Source: Aequorivita viscosa (lineage in GTDB: Bacteria; Bacteroidota; Bacteroidia; Flavobacteriales; Flavobacteriaceae). Taken from it: a stretch of DNA of 64,000 nt. Numbering within the stretch: the first letter of the stretch is position 1; each line of letters opens with the position of its first letter. The notes beneath the pieces were generated by a model, which ran no database searches, had not been told where the DNA came from, and saw only the letters and a program-made list of their open reading frames with translations. A program made the position numbers and the translations under genes. Below, piece after piece: positions 35,335-43,632 of this stretch. The stretch lies in the NCBI RefSeq assembly GCF_900106795.1, contig NZ_FNNS01000010.1:55632-119631 (forward strand). Direction: 5' to 3'.

Positions 35335-38300
35335 TTACTTAGGTTCGTTTGGCTCGGCGGCACTTAACAATGTGGCAGGGCCCTCTTCACCTAATGGATA
35401 TTTTTTCCCTAAGGTGTTTTCAAAATCATCACATAATTGGTTGAGAATATCTCTGGTTTCACTTTTGAAGAAATCGCCAAGATTTTGATTTATGATAATA
35501 TACTTTCGGTACAGCCTCTCGAAGTCGGAATAGATTTCTTCTTGGGTAAATGCTGAGCCATCGTCTGCTATCTTTGCAACCAGTCTTTTGCCCATTTTAT
35601 CTGCTTTGATGTACTCAAAAAATGCTTCAATTTTATCTTCAAAGTCTTTTATGAGTTCTGCAATGGCTTCTTCCTCCTGGTTTCTTTTTTCAATAACCTT
35701 AAGAATATTGTATTTGTATTTGTTGGGTTGATCGGGATCGGTAGGATCAGGATTCTTTGGCTTATTGGGTTTTTCCTTTTCTTCTTCTCCTGGGGAAACT
35801 ATCCCTATTCTGTTATCAAAGTATATTTCAACGTCATCTATAATTTCATCTGGTTTATTGATGTGGTTGTAGATAGTATTGTATTTTCTCCAAAATTCAA
35901 GAAATATGGAATCACTGAATTTTGGATTTAACTCAATTACAAATTCTATAAGGTTTAGCGTTTTGAAGTATGAACCAATTTTTTTTTTGAGGTGTTTTGC
36001 TTCTTTTGGGTTTGCCTTAATATAAATTTCAAAGGCATCTACCATATCAAGAATGATAGAAGTATCACCGTTACCATCTTGAAATTTTTTGAAGTTCTTG
36101 AAGTGGGAGCCGTAGAGGGAATGGTCTTTTAATTCATCGTAAAAAACACCCAGTTTAGCTTCATCGCCCAATGGGTCAAAATCTGAAACGACGACATTGC
36201 TATAGTGTTCAAATGCTTTGCGAATATTTTTTACATTCACGTTTTTATAGGAGAAGTCCACTATTTTACAATCATTTTTATGTTTGGTGGTCCGGTTGAC
36301 TCTTGAAATCGTCTGTATGGCATTAATCCCCCTTATTTCTTTATCTAAAAATAGAGTGTGCAATTTGGGTTCATCAAAGCCTGTTTGTAATTTATCTACT
36401 ACTATGATTAAGCCGTTTTTGGATAACTTAAAATTCTGCAATACAGAAGTTTCTCCCAAGCCATCATTGAGGGTGCTACTGCTCGGGTATTCTTGACTGT
36501 TTGAATATACGATGTAAATAGGAGCATCCTTAAACCGTTCGTACTTCTTCTCTTTGACCAAGTTTTGAAACTGTTTTTCTATGAAGCCTTTATATTTTAT
36601 TGCCGCTGGAATAGATGAGGTTGCCAACATAGCCTTGGCTGTTCCTCGAATGTTTGGATAGACTGCTGTGACCAAACGTTGGGCAATAAATTTGGATATA
36701 GCTTTGATTCGGTCGGTATTGCCATAAATCCGCTTTTTTCTTATAGCATATTTTTTACCATCGTCATCTATGCCTGTGTCGGTATTATCTGGTATGGTTT
36801 CATAACCGTAATCATCTTCAAAACCTTTTAAAACATTATCCGGGATTTCAAAATACATTTTGGCAGACACCGGCACAATGCCTTTGATTGGGTTGAGGAT
36901 ATAGCCATCGATTATGGCTTCTTTCATTGTGTAGCTGTCAAAAGGCACCCAAATTTTTTCTGCCTCTGCATATTTGTTAAACTCACCGAACCTTGCTAAT
37001 GTGTGATCGCTTGGAGTGGCGGTGAAACCTACTATGAGGTTTTTTTTGGTTGCTTGATTTTTGTAAGCATTATTATTGTCGAAACTGGACTGAAGTTCAT
37101 CAAAGATGCTCACCATTTCGGAATGCTGTATGCCGCTTTGGCTCCTATGTATTTCGTCTATCAAAAATGCTATTCTCAGTTTGGAAAGTTTTTCGACGAT
37201 TTCTTTATCTAAGATATCGTGGATGGTGGCAAACTTTTGCACGTTTACGATAACGATACGCCGGTCACTCGTCAGTGCTTTAATAAAGCTTTTTTTGTCT
37301 GAGGCTTCTATAAACATTCCTTTTTGAAGGTTCATATTGTGCATCTTACTGTCTATTTGGTCGCGGAGCTGCAACCTGTCTACCACCAGCATTATTTTGT
37401 CATAGACGTAAGCATCATTCTTTCTGAGGTCTTTAAGCTGTAATGCTGTCCAGCCAATAATGTTGCTCTTGCCAAATCCTGCTGCATATTGCAATAAAAG
37501 AGAATATACCGTCTTGTTATTTTGGTATTTACTTCTTTTCTGTACCAGTTCTTTAATCTGTTCTTCCCCCAGTCCACGAGCTCTTAACTCATTTTCTAAT
37601 TTGTTTAAAAAGTAATTAGGTTCGTTTTCGTGTTCTAAAAATTCATCAATTTTACTTATAATCTTGTCTGCACCAAATTTCTGTTTGGGTCTTGGTGCAA
37701 TCAATCGGCCATCATTATGCTTGTATTCTTTGGTTCTGCTTCTTTCCTTTTTGATTAATTCACGCTCAATAAAATTGTAGTACAGTATCTCCTTTTCTAT
37801 CATCCTTTTGTCGTAAAGGGCCTTAAATACTTCCTCAAATCGACCAGTGCTTTTATTGTGCGCTCCCTTTACCGGATAAACTTTAAAATCGTTCAATACT
37901 TTCTTGGTATAGGTATCAAAATCATAGCTACCTGCATTTACAGTATTCTTTATCTCTTCAAATTGGTTGGCAATGTTCCTAATGATAAATGTTTCATTGA
38001 TATCTGTTGCCGTGATGTGTATGGCTTTTTCAAATATCTTTAAAAAAGACTTCTTTATAGATTGGTTGAGGTCATTGTCCTTCGCTATACGCAGATATTC
38101 CTGTGCTGCGGAAAGATAGTCCTTAGCTATTTTTTTACGCCCGTTATTTCGTGCGTTCTGATTGTTGTAATTGCTCTTTAATTCGCCATAACCTAAATAA
38201 ATACCGTTGATAAAAAAGCTGAGGTCCGGTCTAAATGAAAATAACTGTTTGCCCTTATGTTTAAAGGTATAAGGCAGTTCTTGGACTACAGAAAAAATAT

Positions 38301-38667
38301 TTTGATGAAACAGTTTGTCGCCCAGGGTTACCGAATCACTGGGATAGAACAAATGCAGTTTTATTCCTTCGAAAGTGACGGTTTGGTTGTTATTGATAAA
38401 AATGGCCATATTCATAGAGGAACCGATGCGGTCCTCCAAAAACTCCGTAAATGCCTGTAGCAATTCCTTTTCGGATGGGAATTTGCGTAAAAGTTTTTTA
38501 TAATTGGTCTTGTTTAAATCTGTCTGTGAAAGAAAATTTTTCAAGTCTTCTATTACAAAGAAATTGGCCGATGCTGTATTTGCCTTGGCTTCATTGTATT
38601 GTAAACCATCTGTTCTTTTGCAGAGAAAGTTGATGAGGTATTTATCTTGTAAGTCTAATTCTGTCAT
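35335..38667 (-). CDS. hsdR: Type I restriction enzyme, subunit R
   Basis: About 1110 residues from the Met at 38667, the start that follows the Abi stop by four bases; a longer frame would overlap it. The N-terminal nuclease has FRPDLSFFINGIYLGYGELK with the PD-(D/E)xK residues at about 147-148 and 161-163. The translocase has a GFGKS Walker A (about 397-401) and DEIHRSQ (504-510). Residues after 750 contain the FLDKEIRGINAIQTISRVNRT motif VI. HsdR cuts unmodified DNA far from the recognition site after ATP-driven translocation. The acidic Pro/Asp-rich stretch near 1000 is a linker. Confidence 0.93.
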   Translation of the reverse strand: MTELDLQDKYLINFLCKRTDGLQYNEAKANTASANFFVIEDLKNFLSQTDLNKTNYKKLLRKFPSEKELLQAFTEFLEDRIGSSMNMAIFINNNQTVTFEGIKLHLFYPSDSVTLGDKLFHQNIFSVVQELPYTFKHKGKQLFSFRPDLSFFINGIYLGYGELKSNYNNQNARNNGRKKIAKDYLSAAQEYLRIAKDNDLNQSIKKSFLKIFEKAIHITATDINETFIIRNIANQFEEIKNTVNAGSYDFDTYTKKVLNDFKVYPVKGAHNKSTGRFEEVFKALYDKRMIEKEILYYNFIERELIKKERSRTKEYKHNDGRLIAPRPKQKFGADKIISKIDEFLEHENEPNYFLNKLENELRARGLGEEQIKELVQKRSKYQNNKTVYSLLLQYAAGFGKSNIIGWTALQLKDLRKNDAYVYDKIMLVVDRLQLRDQIDSKMHNMNLQKGMFIEASDKKSFIKALTSDRRIVIVNVQKFATIHDILDKEIVEKLSKLRIAFLIDEIHRSQSGIQHSEMVSIFDELQSSFDNNNAYKNQATKKNLIVGFTATPSDHTLARFGEFNKYAEAEKIWVPFDSYTMKEAIIDGYILNPIKGIVPVSAKMYFEIPDNVLKGFEDDYGYETIPDNTDTGIDDDGKKYAIRKKRIYGNTDRIKAISKFIAQRLVTAVYPNIRGTAKAMLATSSIPAAIKYKGFIEKQFQNLVKEKKYERFKDAPIYIVYSNSQEYPSSSTLNDGLGETSVLQNFKLSKNGLIIVVDKLQTGFDEPKLHTLFLDKEIRGINAIQTISRVNRTTKHKNDCKIVDFSYKNVNVKNIRKAFEHYSNVVVSDFDPLGDEAKLGVFYDELKDHSLYGSHFKNFKKFQDGNGDTSIILDMVDAFEIYIKANPKEAKHLKKKIGSYFKTLNLIEFVIELNPKFSDSIFLEFWRKYNTIYNHINKPDEIIDDVEIYFDNRIGIVSPGEEEKEKPNKPKNPDPTDPDQPNKYKYNILKVIEKRNQEEEAIAELIKDFEDKIEAFFEYIKADKMGKRLVAKIADDGSAFTQEEIYSDFERLYRKYIIINQNLGDFFKSETRDILNQLCDDFENTLGKKYPLGEEGPATLLSAAEPNEPK

Positions 38668-38671
38668 AATA

Positions 38672-39568
38672 TTAAATTTTCCAAATAGGCTCACTGCTCC
38701 AGTTTTTCGGGAAGCCCATTTTGTATAAAGGAGTGTTAGGAAATTGCTCAAACAAGTCCAATAACTCCGTTTTGATATGGTGTCCTGGGCTAATTACGTT
38801 ATTCATATAAATTATTGCGGAAACCAGAGGGAATATCTTTCTTCTTTGATGCTGGTTTGGGATGTAGCTTAAAAGCGGATATGGTGTGCTTTTCGGCCAG
38901 TCATACTTATTGATGATTACCCGGTTCCATAATCTGCCGTGGTGGGCTATTATGTTTCTAACATAAGTGGTACTCAATAACCAACTGGCTAAATATTTTT
39001 GGTTGTTTAAACCAAATTCCTTAGCGATTTCAGCTTTTTCTGGAAGTTGATGATTGAGATTTTGGTACAGTTTGGAAAGAGAGCCCAAGGTGAGGATTTC
39101 CAAAGCTTTCCACGATTCGGGCTCTTCCGTTACGTGATTATTGTAATGCTTAATTATAAATTCTTCACTACTGCTGGCAAGGTCTCTGGTGAGCTTGCTT
39201 TTAAAAAATAAATGATGTTTATATTTCTCAAAATATGCAGTTTCGTTATACCAATGTGGACCGTAAGACAAAGACATATGATAAATAAGCTTTGCGCGAA
39301 TAGCAATCTCTATACGTTCTATGGCATTAAAAATTATAAGGCGAAAATTCCTATCGAAATTATATAGGTCTATAATGTCCTCGAAATAGTGGTTGGGATG
39401 AAATTTGTGATTGACTTTATCTGACTGCATTTCCCACCAATAGCCTTTAAGCCGATAATAGCTGATATTGGCCAAGAAGTGTGGAGCATCGCCAATATTA
39501 TGAAAGAGCATCCCTCTATCTTTAAGGAGTTGCACTTGTTCTTGTATGGTTTTAGCCGGTTTTGCCAT
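38672..39568 (-). CDS. Abi-family (AbiD/AbiF-like) HEPN abortive-infection protein
   Basis: The 298-residue protein has ISYYRLKGYWWEM (35-47), the first Abi_2 signature, DLYNFDRNFRLIIFNAIERIEIAIRAKLIYH (about 67-97) and RNIIAHHGRLWNR (204-216), whose R-x4-H motif is the HEPN ribonuclease site (Arg204, His209). Abi proteins of this kind kill or stall infected cells by cutting RNA. It lies between hsdS and hsdR, a known association, and starts 160 bases after its own promoter. The leader contains structured RNA, which fits reports that AbiF-type HEPN proteins act with a noncoding RNA and gave rise to Cas13. Confidence 0.88.
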   Translation of the reverse strand: MAKPAKTIQEQVQLLKDRGMLFHNIGDAPHFLANISYYRLKGYWWEMQSDKVNHKFHPNHYFEDIIDLYNFDRNFRLIIFNAIERIEIAIRAKLIYHMSLSYGPHWYNETAYFEKYKHHLFFKSKLTRDLASSSEEFIIKHYNNHVTEEPESWKALEILTLGSLSKLYQNLNHQLPEKAEIAKEFGLNNQKYLASWLLSTTYVRNIIAHHGRLWNRVIINKYDWPKSTPYPLLSYIPNQHQRRKIFPLVSAIIYMNNVISPGHHIKTELLDLFEQFPNTPLYKMGFPKNWSSEPIWKI

Positions 39569-39728
39569 TACTTCACTGTGTTTGGAATTAATGACTGGGA
39601 TGACACCAAGAGAATACCTCCTAAGTGTGCCTCAGTGAGAGGCAAAGGAGGTGTATTGTAACGAAGTGGAAGGGGTGTAAAAAAAGAAGACCTGCAAGCT
39701 GTTCTTATGGGAAGCAATACAGGTACTG
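39569..39728 (-). ncRNA. Candidate structured RNA upstream of the abi gene
   Basis: Transcription from the promoter at 39735-39765 gives a leader of about 160 bases before the abi start codon. It can form two hairpins. The first (39690-39724, arms ACCTG/CAGGT) is followed after four bases by seven U (39679-39685), like an attenuator or small-RNA terminator. The second (39613-39657) has outer arms AAUACACCUCC/GGAGGUAUU with a two-base bulge and inner arms GCCUC/GAGGC. The 230-base gap after hsdS is exceptional in an otherwise compact operon. Confidence 0.5.
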
Positions 39729-39734
39729 TTGGTG

Positions 39735-39765
39735 CAAATATACAACAATTGTTGAAATTAGGCAA
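39735..39765 (-). promoter_or_regulatory. Internal promoter for abi-hsdR-Argonaute with palindromic operator
   Basis: On the minus strand TTG (39763-39765), a spacer of 20 and TATATTTG (39735-39742) fit the Bacteroidetes promoter well. The spacer contains a perfect 12-bp palindrome, CAACAATTGTTG (39743-39754), well placed for a repressor. This lets abi, hsdR, Argonaute and the nucleases be expressed separately from the methylase and specificity genes. Confidence 0.6.
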
Positions 39766-39797
39766 GTACCTAAGGGTTTTTATGTTTTTATGTAATG

Positions 39798-41129
39798 TCA
39801 TACTACAGCACTGCTTTTAGGTTCATATACACGCTTTTTACCGGTAACCACTTCGTTTATAAGGGTTTTTCGGAATTCTTTTAAAACCGTTTTTTGTTTT
39901 TGGATGTTGGCTATTATTTTGTCAATGGTTTGCGTTTTTTGGTCTAAATAAGTAACTATTTCAAATTGAATATCTAAGTCTAAGGGAAGATACACTTCGA
40001 AATCGTTTATTTTTTCCATTTTTAAATTGATGCGGGTAAATCCTTTTCCCTCAATAATTAGAATCTGTCTGTAATAATCTGAAAGCAAAAGATAATTAAG
40101 AAAATAGGGGTTACAAGTTTTTTGGTTGATCCTAAAACCTCTACAGAAACTATTTAGGTAAGTATCCTTAAGTTCCTCCGCTAATACTGCCGATTTTCCA
40201 ATATCGCCATAGCCCTCTGAGCTCATTAAAAAGAAAATATCTCCTTTTCTTACTTCATTTTGTCTTTCTCCATCAAAAACCACCACAGTTCCTAAATTGT
40301 CTTTTTGTAAATAAGTATTGTTTGCAATATTTGTAAAAGGAATAAAGCCTTTATTGTTGGGGTTATCATCTTGATTGAAATCATCTCCACTTTTGCCTGA
40401 CAAACCACTGTAAAGGGTTCCTAAATCCTTGAGTCTTTTTTTAACCCACTTTATGGGTGTTTTAAAACCGAATTCATTTTCTTTCCACTCTACTTTGTTA
40501 TCAAGACCTTTGGTGACTGCTTCATTGATAATGCTTTGCCGCAGTTCTTTGTAGTAGCCAATTTTCTTTTCCAATAGCCGAACTTTTTGGTCTATGGCTT
40601 GGGTTTTGGTGTCCAAATATTGGACTATGGCGGTTTGTTCGGGGAAAGGGGGAACTGTCATTTCTAATCCCAGAATTTTAGTTGGGTTAGTCCTTGGCAT
40701 CTTTACGCCATCTGACAAAGAGTTTATTTTAAAGATAAATTTTGTGGAAAGGAATCTATAGAAAAAATATTTCGGCTCAACGTCATTTTTGAAGAGTATA
40801 TTACTTCTTAAAACAACAACTTCCCCGCTTACACCCCCATCAAAATCGGGCAATAATATTTTGCCTAAATACGGTCTTAATTTATTTAAAAGTATATCTC
40901 CACTTTTAAAAAGATTAGTAGATTCGTTATTGTCATTTGAAACTTTCTTTAATAATTTTCCTGTAAATGACTCTATGTTTTCCAATGGAACATATGTATT
41001 CTCTTCAAGCTCGGAACCATTAGAGGATATTTGGTCGAAAATATCTTTAATTCGACTTACCTCCCAATGCTTAGGAATTTCGCCCAACCATTCAATGCCG
41101 CTGTCTTTGTATGTGTGGTATCTTTTCAT
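39798..41129 (-). CDS. hsdS: Type I restriction enzyme, specificity subunit S
   Basis: 443 residues with two target-recognition domains (about 1-175 and 215-390), each followed by a conserved helix: LEKKIGYYKELRQSIINEAVTKGL after the first and IQKQKTVLKEFRKTLINEVVTGK after the second. The opening GIEWLGEIPKHWEV is the standard S-subunit N-terminus. HsdS fixes the bipartite recognition sequence for methylation and cleavage. It overlaps the end of hsdM by four bases. Both TRDs look complete, and there is no sign of a recombinational shuffling partner nearby. Confidence 0.93.
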   Translation of the reverse strand: MKRYHTYKDSGIEWLGEIPKHWEVSRIKDIFDQISSNGSELEENTYVPLENIESFTGKLLKKVSNDNNESTNLFKSGDILLNKLRPYLGKILLPDFDGGVSGEVVVLRSNILFKNDVEPKYFFYRFLSTKFIFKINSLSDGVKMPRTNPTKILGLEMTVPPFPEQTAIVQYLDTKTQAIDQKVRLLEKKIGYYKELRQSIINEAVTKGLDNKVEWKENEFGFKTPIKWVKKRLKDLGTLYSGLSGKSGDDFNQDDNPNNKGFIPFTNIANNTYLQKDNLGTVVVFDGERQNEVRKGDIFFLMSSEGYGDIGKSAVLAEELKDTYLNSFCRGFRINQKTCNPYFLNYLLLSDYYRQILIIEGKGFTRINLKMEKINDFEVYLPLDLDIQFEIVTYLDQKTQTIDKIIANIQKQKTVLKEFRKTLINEVVTGKKRVYEPKSSAVV

Positions 41130-43204
41130 AGTGCCAGTTCTTTTTCCAACAGCTCCAAATCGTTTTCTAATTGTTCCAAATCAGCTTGTATTTCGATTAT
41201 ATCCCTTAACTCCTCTGGTTTGTAAAACTCCTTATTGAAATTCAATTCTACCCCCACGACATTGTCCAAATACTCAAAAGGCCTGGTAACGTATTGGTCC
41301 ATAAAAGCTTCTATGGTCTGTTGGTTATTGTCTTTATCGGGACTGTAAGGTATAATCTCGTAATCTTTTTCTAAATCTTTGGTAAGCTCCACGGTAATAC
41401 TAATAGCCGCTTCCTTGGTTTTGGTTGCTTTTTTATACGCTGGTTTGATGATTATTTTGCCATTGCCCAACTGTGATGTCTTTTGGTTCTTATCGGTTTT
41501 AAGGATGGTTTCCTTATCGGTGTCATAAGTATAACTGTTTCCTTTCTTGTCAATTACTACAAAAGCTTCTTCCTTATAATCAAATCCGGCGACAAAATCT
41601 TTGTATTCGGCATCATAATACTCCTTTAGGTTTTTATACTTCTCCTTATTAAAATCGGTAATTTCAGCTTTGTTGATAGCCTTCATTTTTTCTTTTTCAA
41701 AAGTATTTAGGTTAGCTACAGTAGAGAAATCTATCTTTATGCTTTTTGCTTCTACAGTTTCGCCGGAACGATTTGTTTTCGTTGGCATTTTGATTGCGTT
41801 GCCTTGGTCATCTACATTGGTGAGCATTATTGCCTGTTTGTTATAGTAGAAATGCCATTTGTCAAATACCTTGGCAAAGTCGTTGTCTTCAAAGTTTACA
41901 AAAGCCTCCACAAGTTGCGCTCTGTGAGTTTCATTCATTTGTCGACGCTTTTTCCCCTTGCTCTTTTTGAGTAGCTCCCAGTGGTTGCTACCGTCTATGA
42001 GGATTACTTTATCTTTTCTGTCGGCTGGCTTATTTTTATTGAAAATCCACAAATAGGTATAAATGCCGGTGTTGAAAAATTCGTCAGTTGGCATTTGTAC
42101 AATGGCTTCAACCCAATCTTGGTCAAAGAAGTGTTTTCGAATATGGCTCTCACCACTTCCTGCATCGCCACTAAAAAGTGTGGAACCATTATGAACTACA
42201 ACAGACAAGCCATCATCTGCCAAATGGTGCAGGATGTGCTGGGTAAACAGGAATTGTCCGTCAGAAATGGAGGGTAGGGCAACAAAACGTTCGGTTGTAT
42301 CGTTTTTGATGTCATTTTGATAGCCTTTCCAGTCCACGCCATAGGGTGGATTGGCCACGACCACGTCAAATCGTTTTTCAATGTGTTTGATAGCGGTCAG
42401 GGTATTGCAATGGTGGATTTCACTATCATTCCTAAACCGGCTTTCTATTTTTGCCAAAGCATATAAGGTGTCGTTCCATTCATCGCCGTGGGTTTTGGTA
42501 GGGCGATTGAATTTTTTTTGGATTTTATCTTCTACTCCAAAAAGTAAGTTGGCACCGCCACAGGTAGGGTCATATATGGTTAGGAACTTGTTGTTGTCTT
42601 CAAGTTTACTTGTGATGATTTCAGTAATTAAATCAATAATATCTTCCGGGGTATATTGCTCTCCTGCAGTTTCGGCCGAAATATCTGCCCACTTTCTTTT
42701 AATATGTTCTTCCAGGGTGGTTATTTCGGAGTTGTTGAAGGGAGTCAAATCGATTTCACTCCAGGCTTTAACGGTATCAAAAAGAATGTCTTTCTTTTTC
42801 AACAATCCGGCAACTCCGGAGATATCGAGGAATTTTTCTTCGCCTGAACCTTTATTGACACCTAATAAACCTCTGGTCTCTCCATCAAAAGCCTCTAAAT
42901 AAGCTTGAAAATCAATGTCAAAGGTTTTATCGTTCTTACAGATGGTTTTTAATGTTTTCCCATTTCGGATAACAAATTCATTATAGCCCAACTCCTCCAA
43001 ACGGAACATTTCTATAAAGTCATCCATATTTTCTTTTCCCACCTCTTGCTCCAAGCGATGGGCTTCTCGGATAAGCCTGCTTTCAACCATTACAAGGGCA
43101 AAAAATGGCATCATAAACTTTGGGAAGTCGGACTGCTTAATTCCTGCTCCAATAAGTAGGTCGGCAGTTTTCCATATGTCCGATTCGTGTTTTAATATGT
43201 TCAT
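41126..43204 (-). CDS. hsdM: Type I restriction enzyme, N6-adenine methylase subunit M
   Basis: The 692-residue methylase has the SAM-binding DPTCGGANLLFG (212-223) and the catalytic VVANPPYG (282-289), where NPPY is the N6-adenine methyltransferase motif IV. The N-terminal 180 residues are the usual helical HsdM domain, ending in GEQYTPEDIIDLI. The C-terminal part (about 490-692) is longer than in short HsdM proteins and includes a coiled segment QADLEQLENDLELLEKEL, probably contacting HsdS. It starts 7 bases after the XRE regulator. Confidence 0.93.
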   Translation of the reverse strand: MNILKHESDIWKTADLLIGAGIKQSDFPKFMMPFFALVMVESRLIREAHRLEQEVGKENMDDFIEMFRLEELGYNEFVIRNGKTLKTICKNDKTFDIDFQAYLEAFDGETRGLLGVNKGSGEEKFLDISGVAGLLKKKDILFDTVKAWSEIDLTPFNNSEITTLEEHIKRKWADISAETAGEQYTPEDIIDLITEIITSKLEDNNKFLTIYDPTCGGANLLFGVEDKIQKKFNRPTKTHGDEWNDTLYALAKIESRFRNDSEIHHCNTLTAIKHIEKRFDVVVANPPYGVDWKGYQNDIKNDTTERFVALPSISDGQFLFTQHILHHLADDGLSVVVHNGSTLFSGDAGSGESHIRKHFFDQDWVEAIVQMPTDEFFNTGIYTYLWIFNKNKPADRKDKVILIDGSNHWELLKKSKGKKRRQMNETHRAQLVEAFVNFEDNDFAKVFDKWHFYYNKQAIMLTNVDDQGNAIKMPTKTNRSGETVEAKSIKIDFSTVANLNTFEKEKMKAINKAEITDFNKEKYKNLKEYYDAEYKDFVAGFDYKEEAFVVIDKKGNSYTYDTDKETILKTDKNQKTSQLGNGKIIIKPAYKKATKTKEAAISITVELTKDLEKDYEIIPYSPDKDNNQQTIEAFMDQYVTRPFEYLDNVVGVELNFNKEFYKPEELRDIIEIQADLEQLENDLELLEKELAL

Positions 43205-43210
43205 AGTTTT

Positions 43211-43513
43211 TTACTGTGATTTTATATTTTTAGATTTTATTTTTTTCACGGTCTGCTTAAGTATGTCTAATGCCAGGGGTTCTTCGCTAAAATCGTAAAC
43301 AAGTTTGTCGCTAAAGGCGTCCACGAGAAAATCTTCTTCTGACACTTTGAAAAAAGTGGCGAGCTTTTCGATTTGTTCTCTTGTTGGGAAACGCTCACCG
43401 TTTTCAAACTTGCTTACCATAGAAGTATCTACCTCAATAGCTGCTGCAACTTGCCGAAGCAAAAGTTCCTTTTGGATGCGTAAGTCCTTGATTTTGTTTG
43501 CAAAAGTCTTCAT
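43211..43513 (-). CDS. XRE-family regulator of the defence operon
   Basis: A 100-residue protein with an N-terminal Cro/CI helix-turn-helix: IKDLRIQKELLLRQVAAAIEVDTSMVSKFENGERFPTREQ (about 8-47), then a short helical tail. Controller proteins of this size commonly regulate restriction genes and prevent early nuclease expression after transfer. It is the first gene of the operon and its promoter lies just upstream. Confidence 0.88.
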   Translation of the reverse strand: MKTFANKIKDLRIQKELLLRQVAAAIEVDTSMVSKFENGERFPTREQIEKLATFFKVSEEDFLVDAFSDKLVYDFSEEPLALDILKQTVKKIKSKNIKSQ

Positions 43514-43543
43514 TGTGGCATTTTTGTACTTGACAGTTTATGC

Positions 43544-43551
43544 CAAATATA
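43544..43551 (-). promoter_or_regulatory. Promoter -7 element of the defence operon
   Basis: TATATTTG on the minus strand, 31 bases before the XRE start codon. The -33 region has TTTTC rather than TTG at the right spacing, so it may need an activator or be weak. An inverted repeat GGCAT/ATGCC spans the predicted start site and could be where the XRE protein binds. Confidence 0.5.
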
Positions 43552-43632
43552 GGGTATAAAAGAATAAGAAAAGGAAAAGGGTTATATATTTATTAACATT
43601 CAGGAGTTTAAGGAAATGGAGGAAACCAAGGA

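Noticed and set aside
38668..38751. Longer start for HsdR
   Set aside because: The extra 28 residues lie in the abi coding sequence; the Met at 38667 fits the operon spacing and HsdR N-termini.
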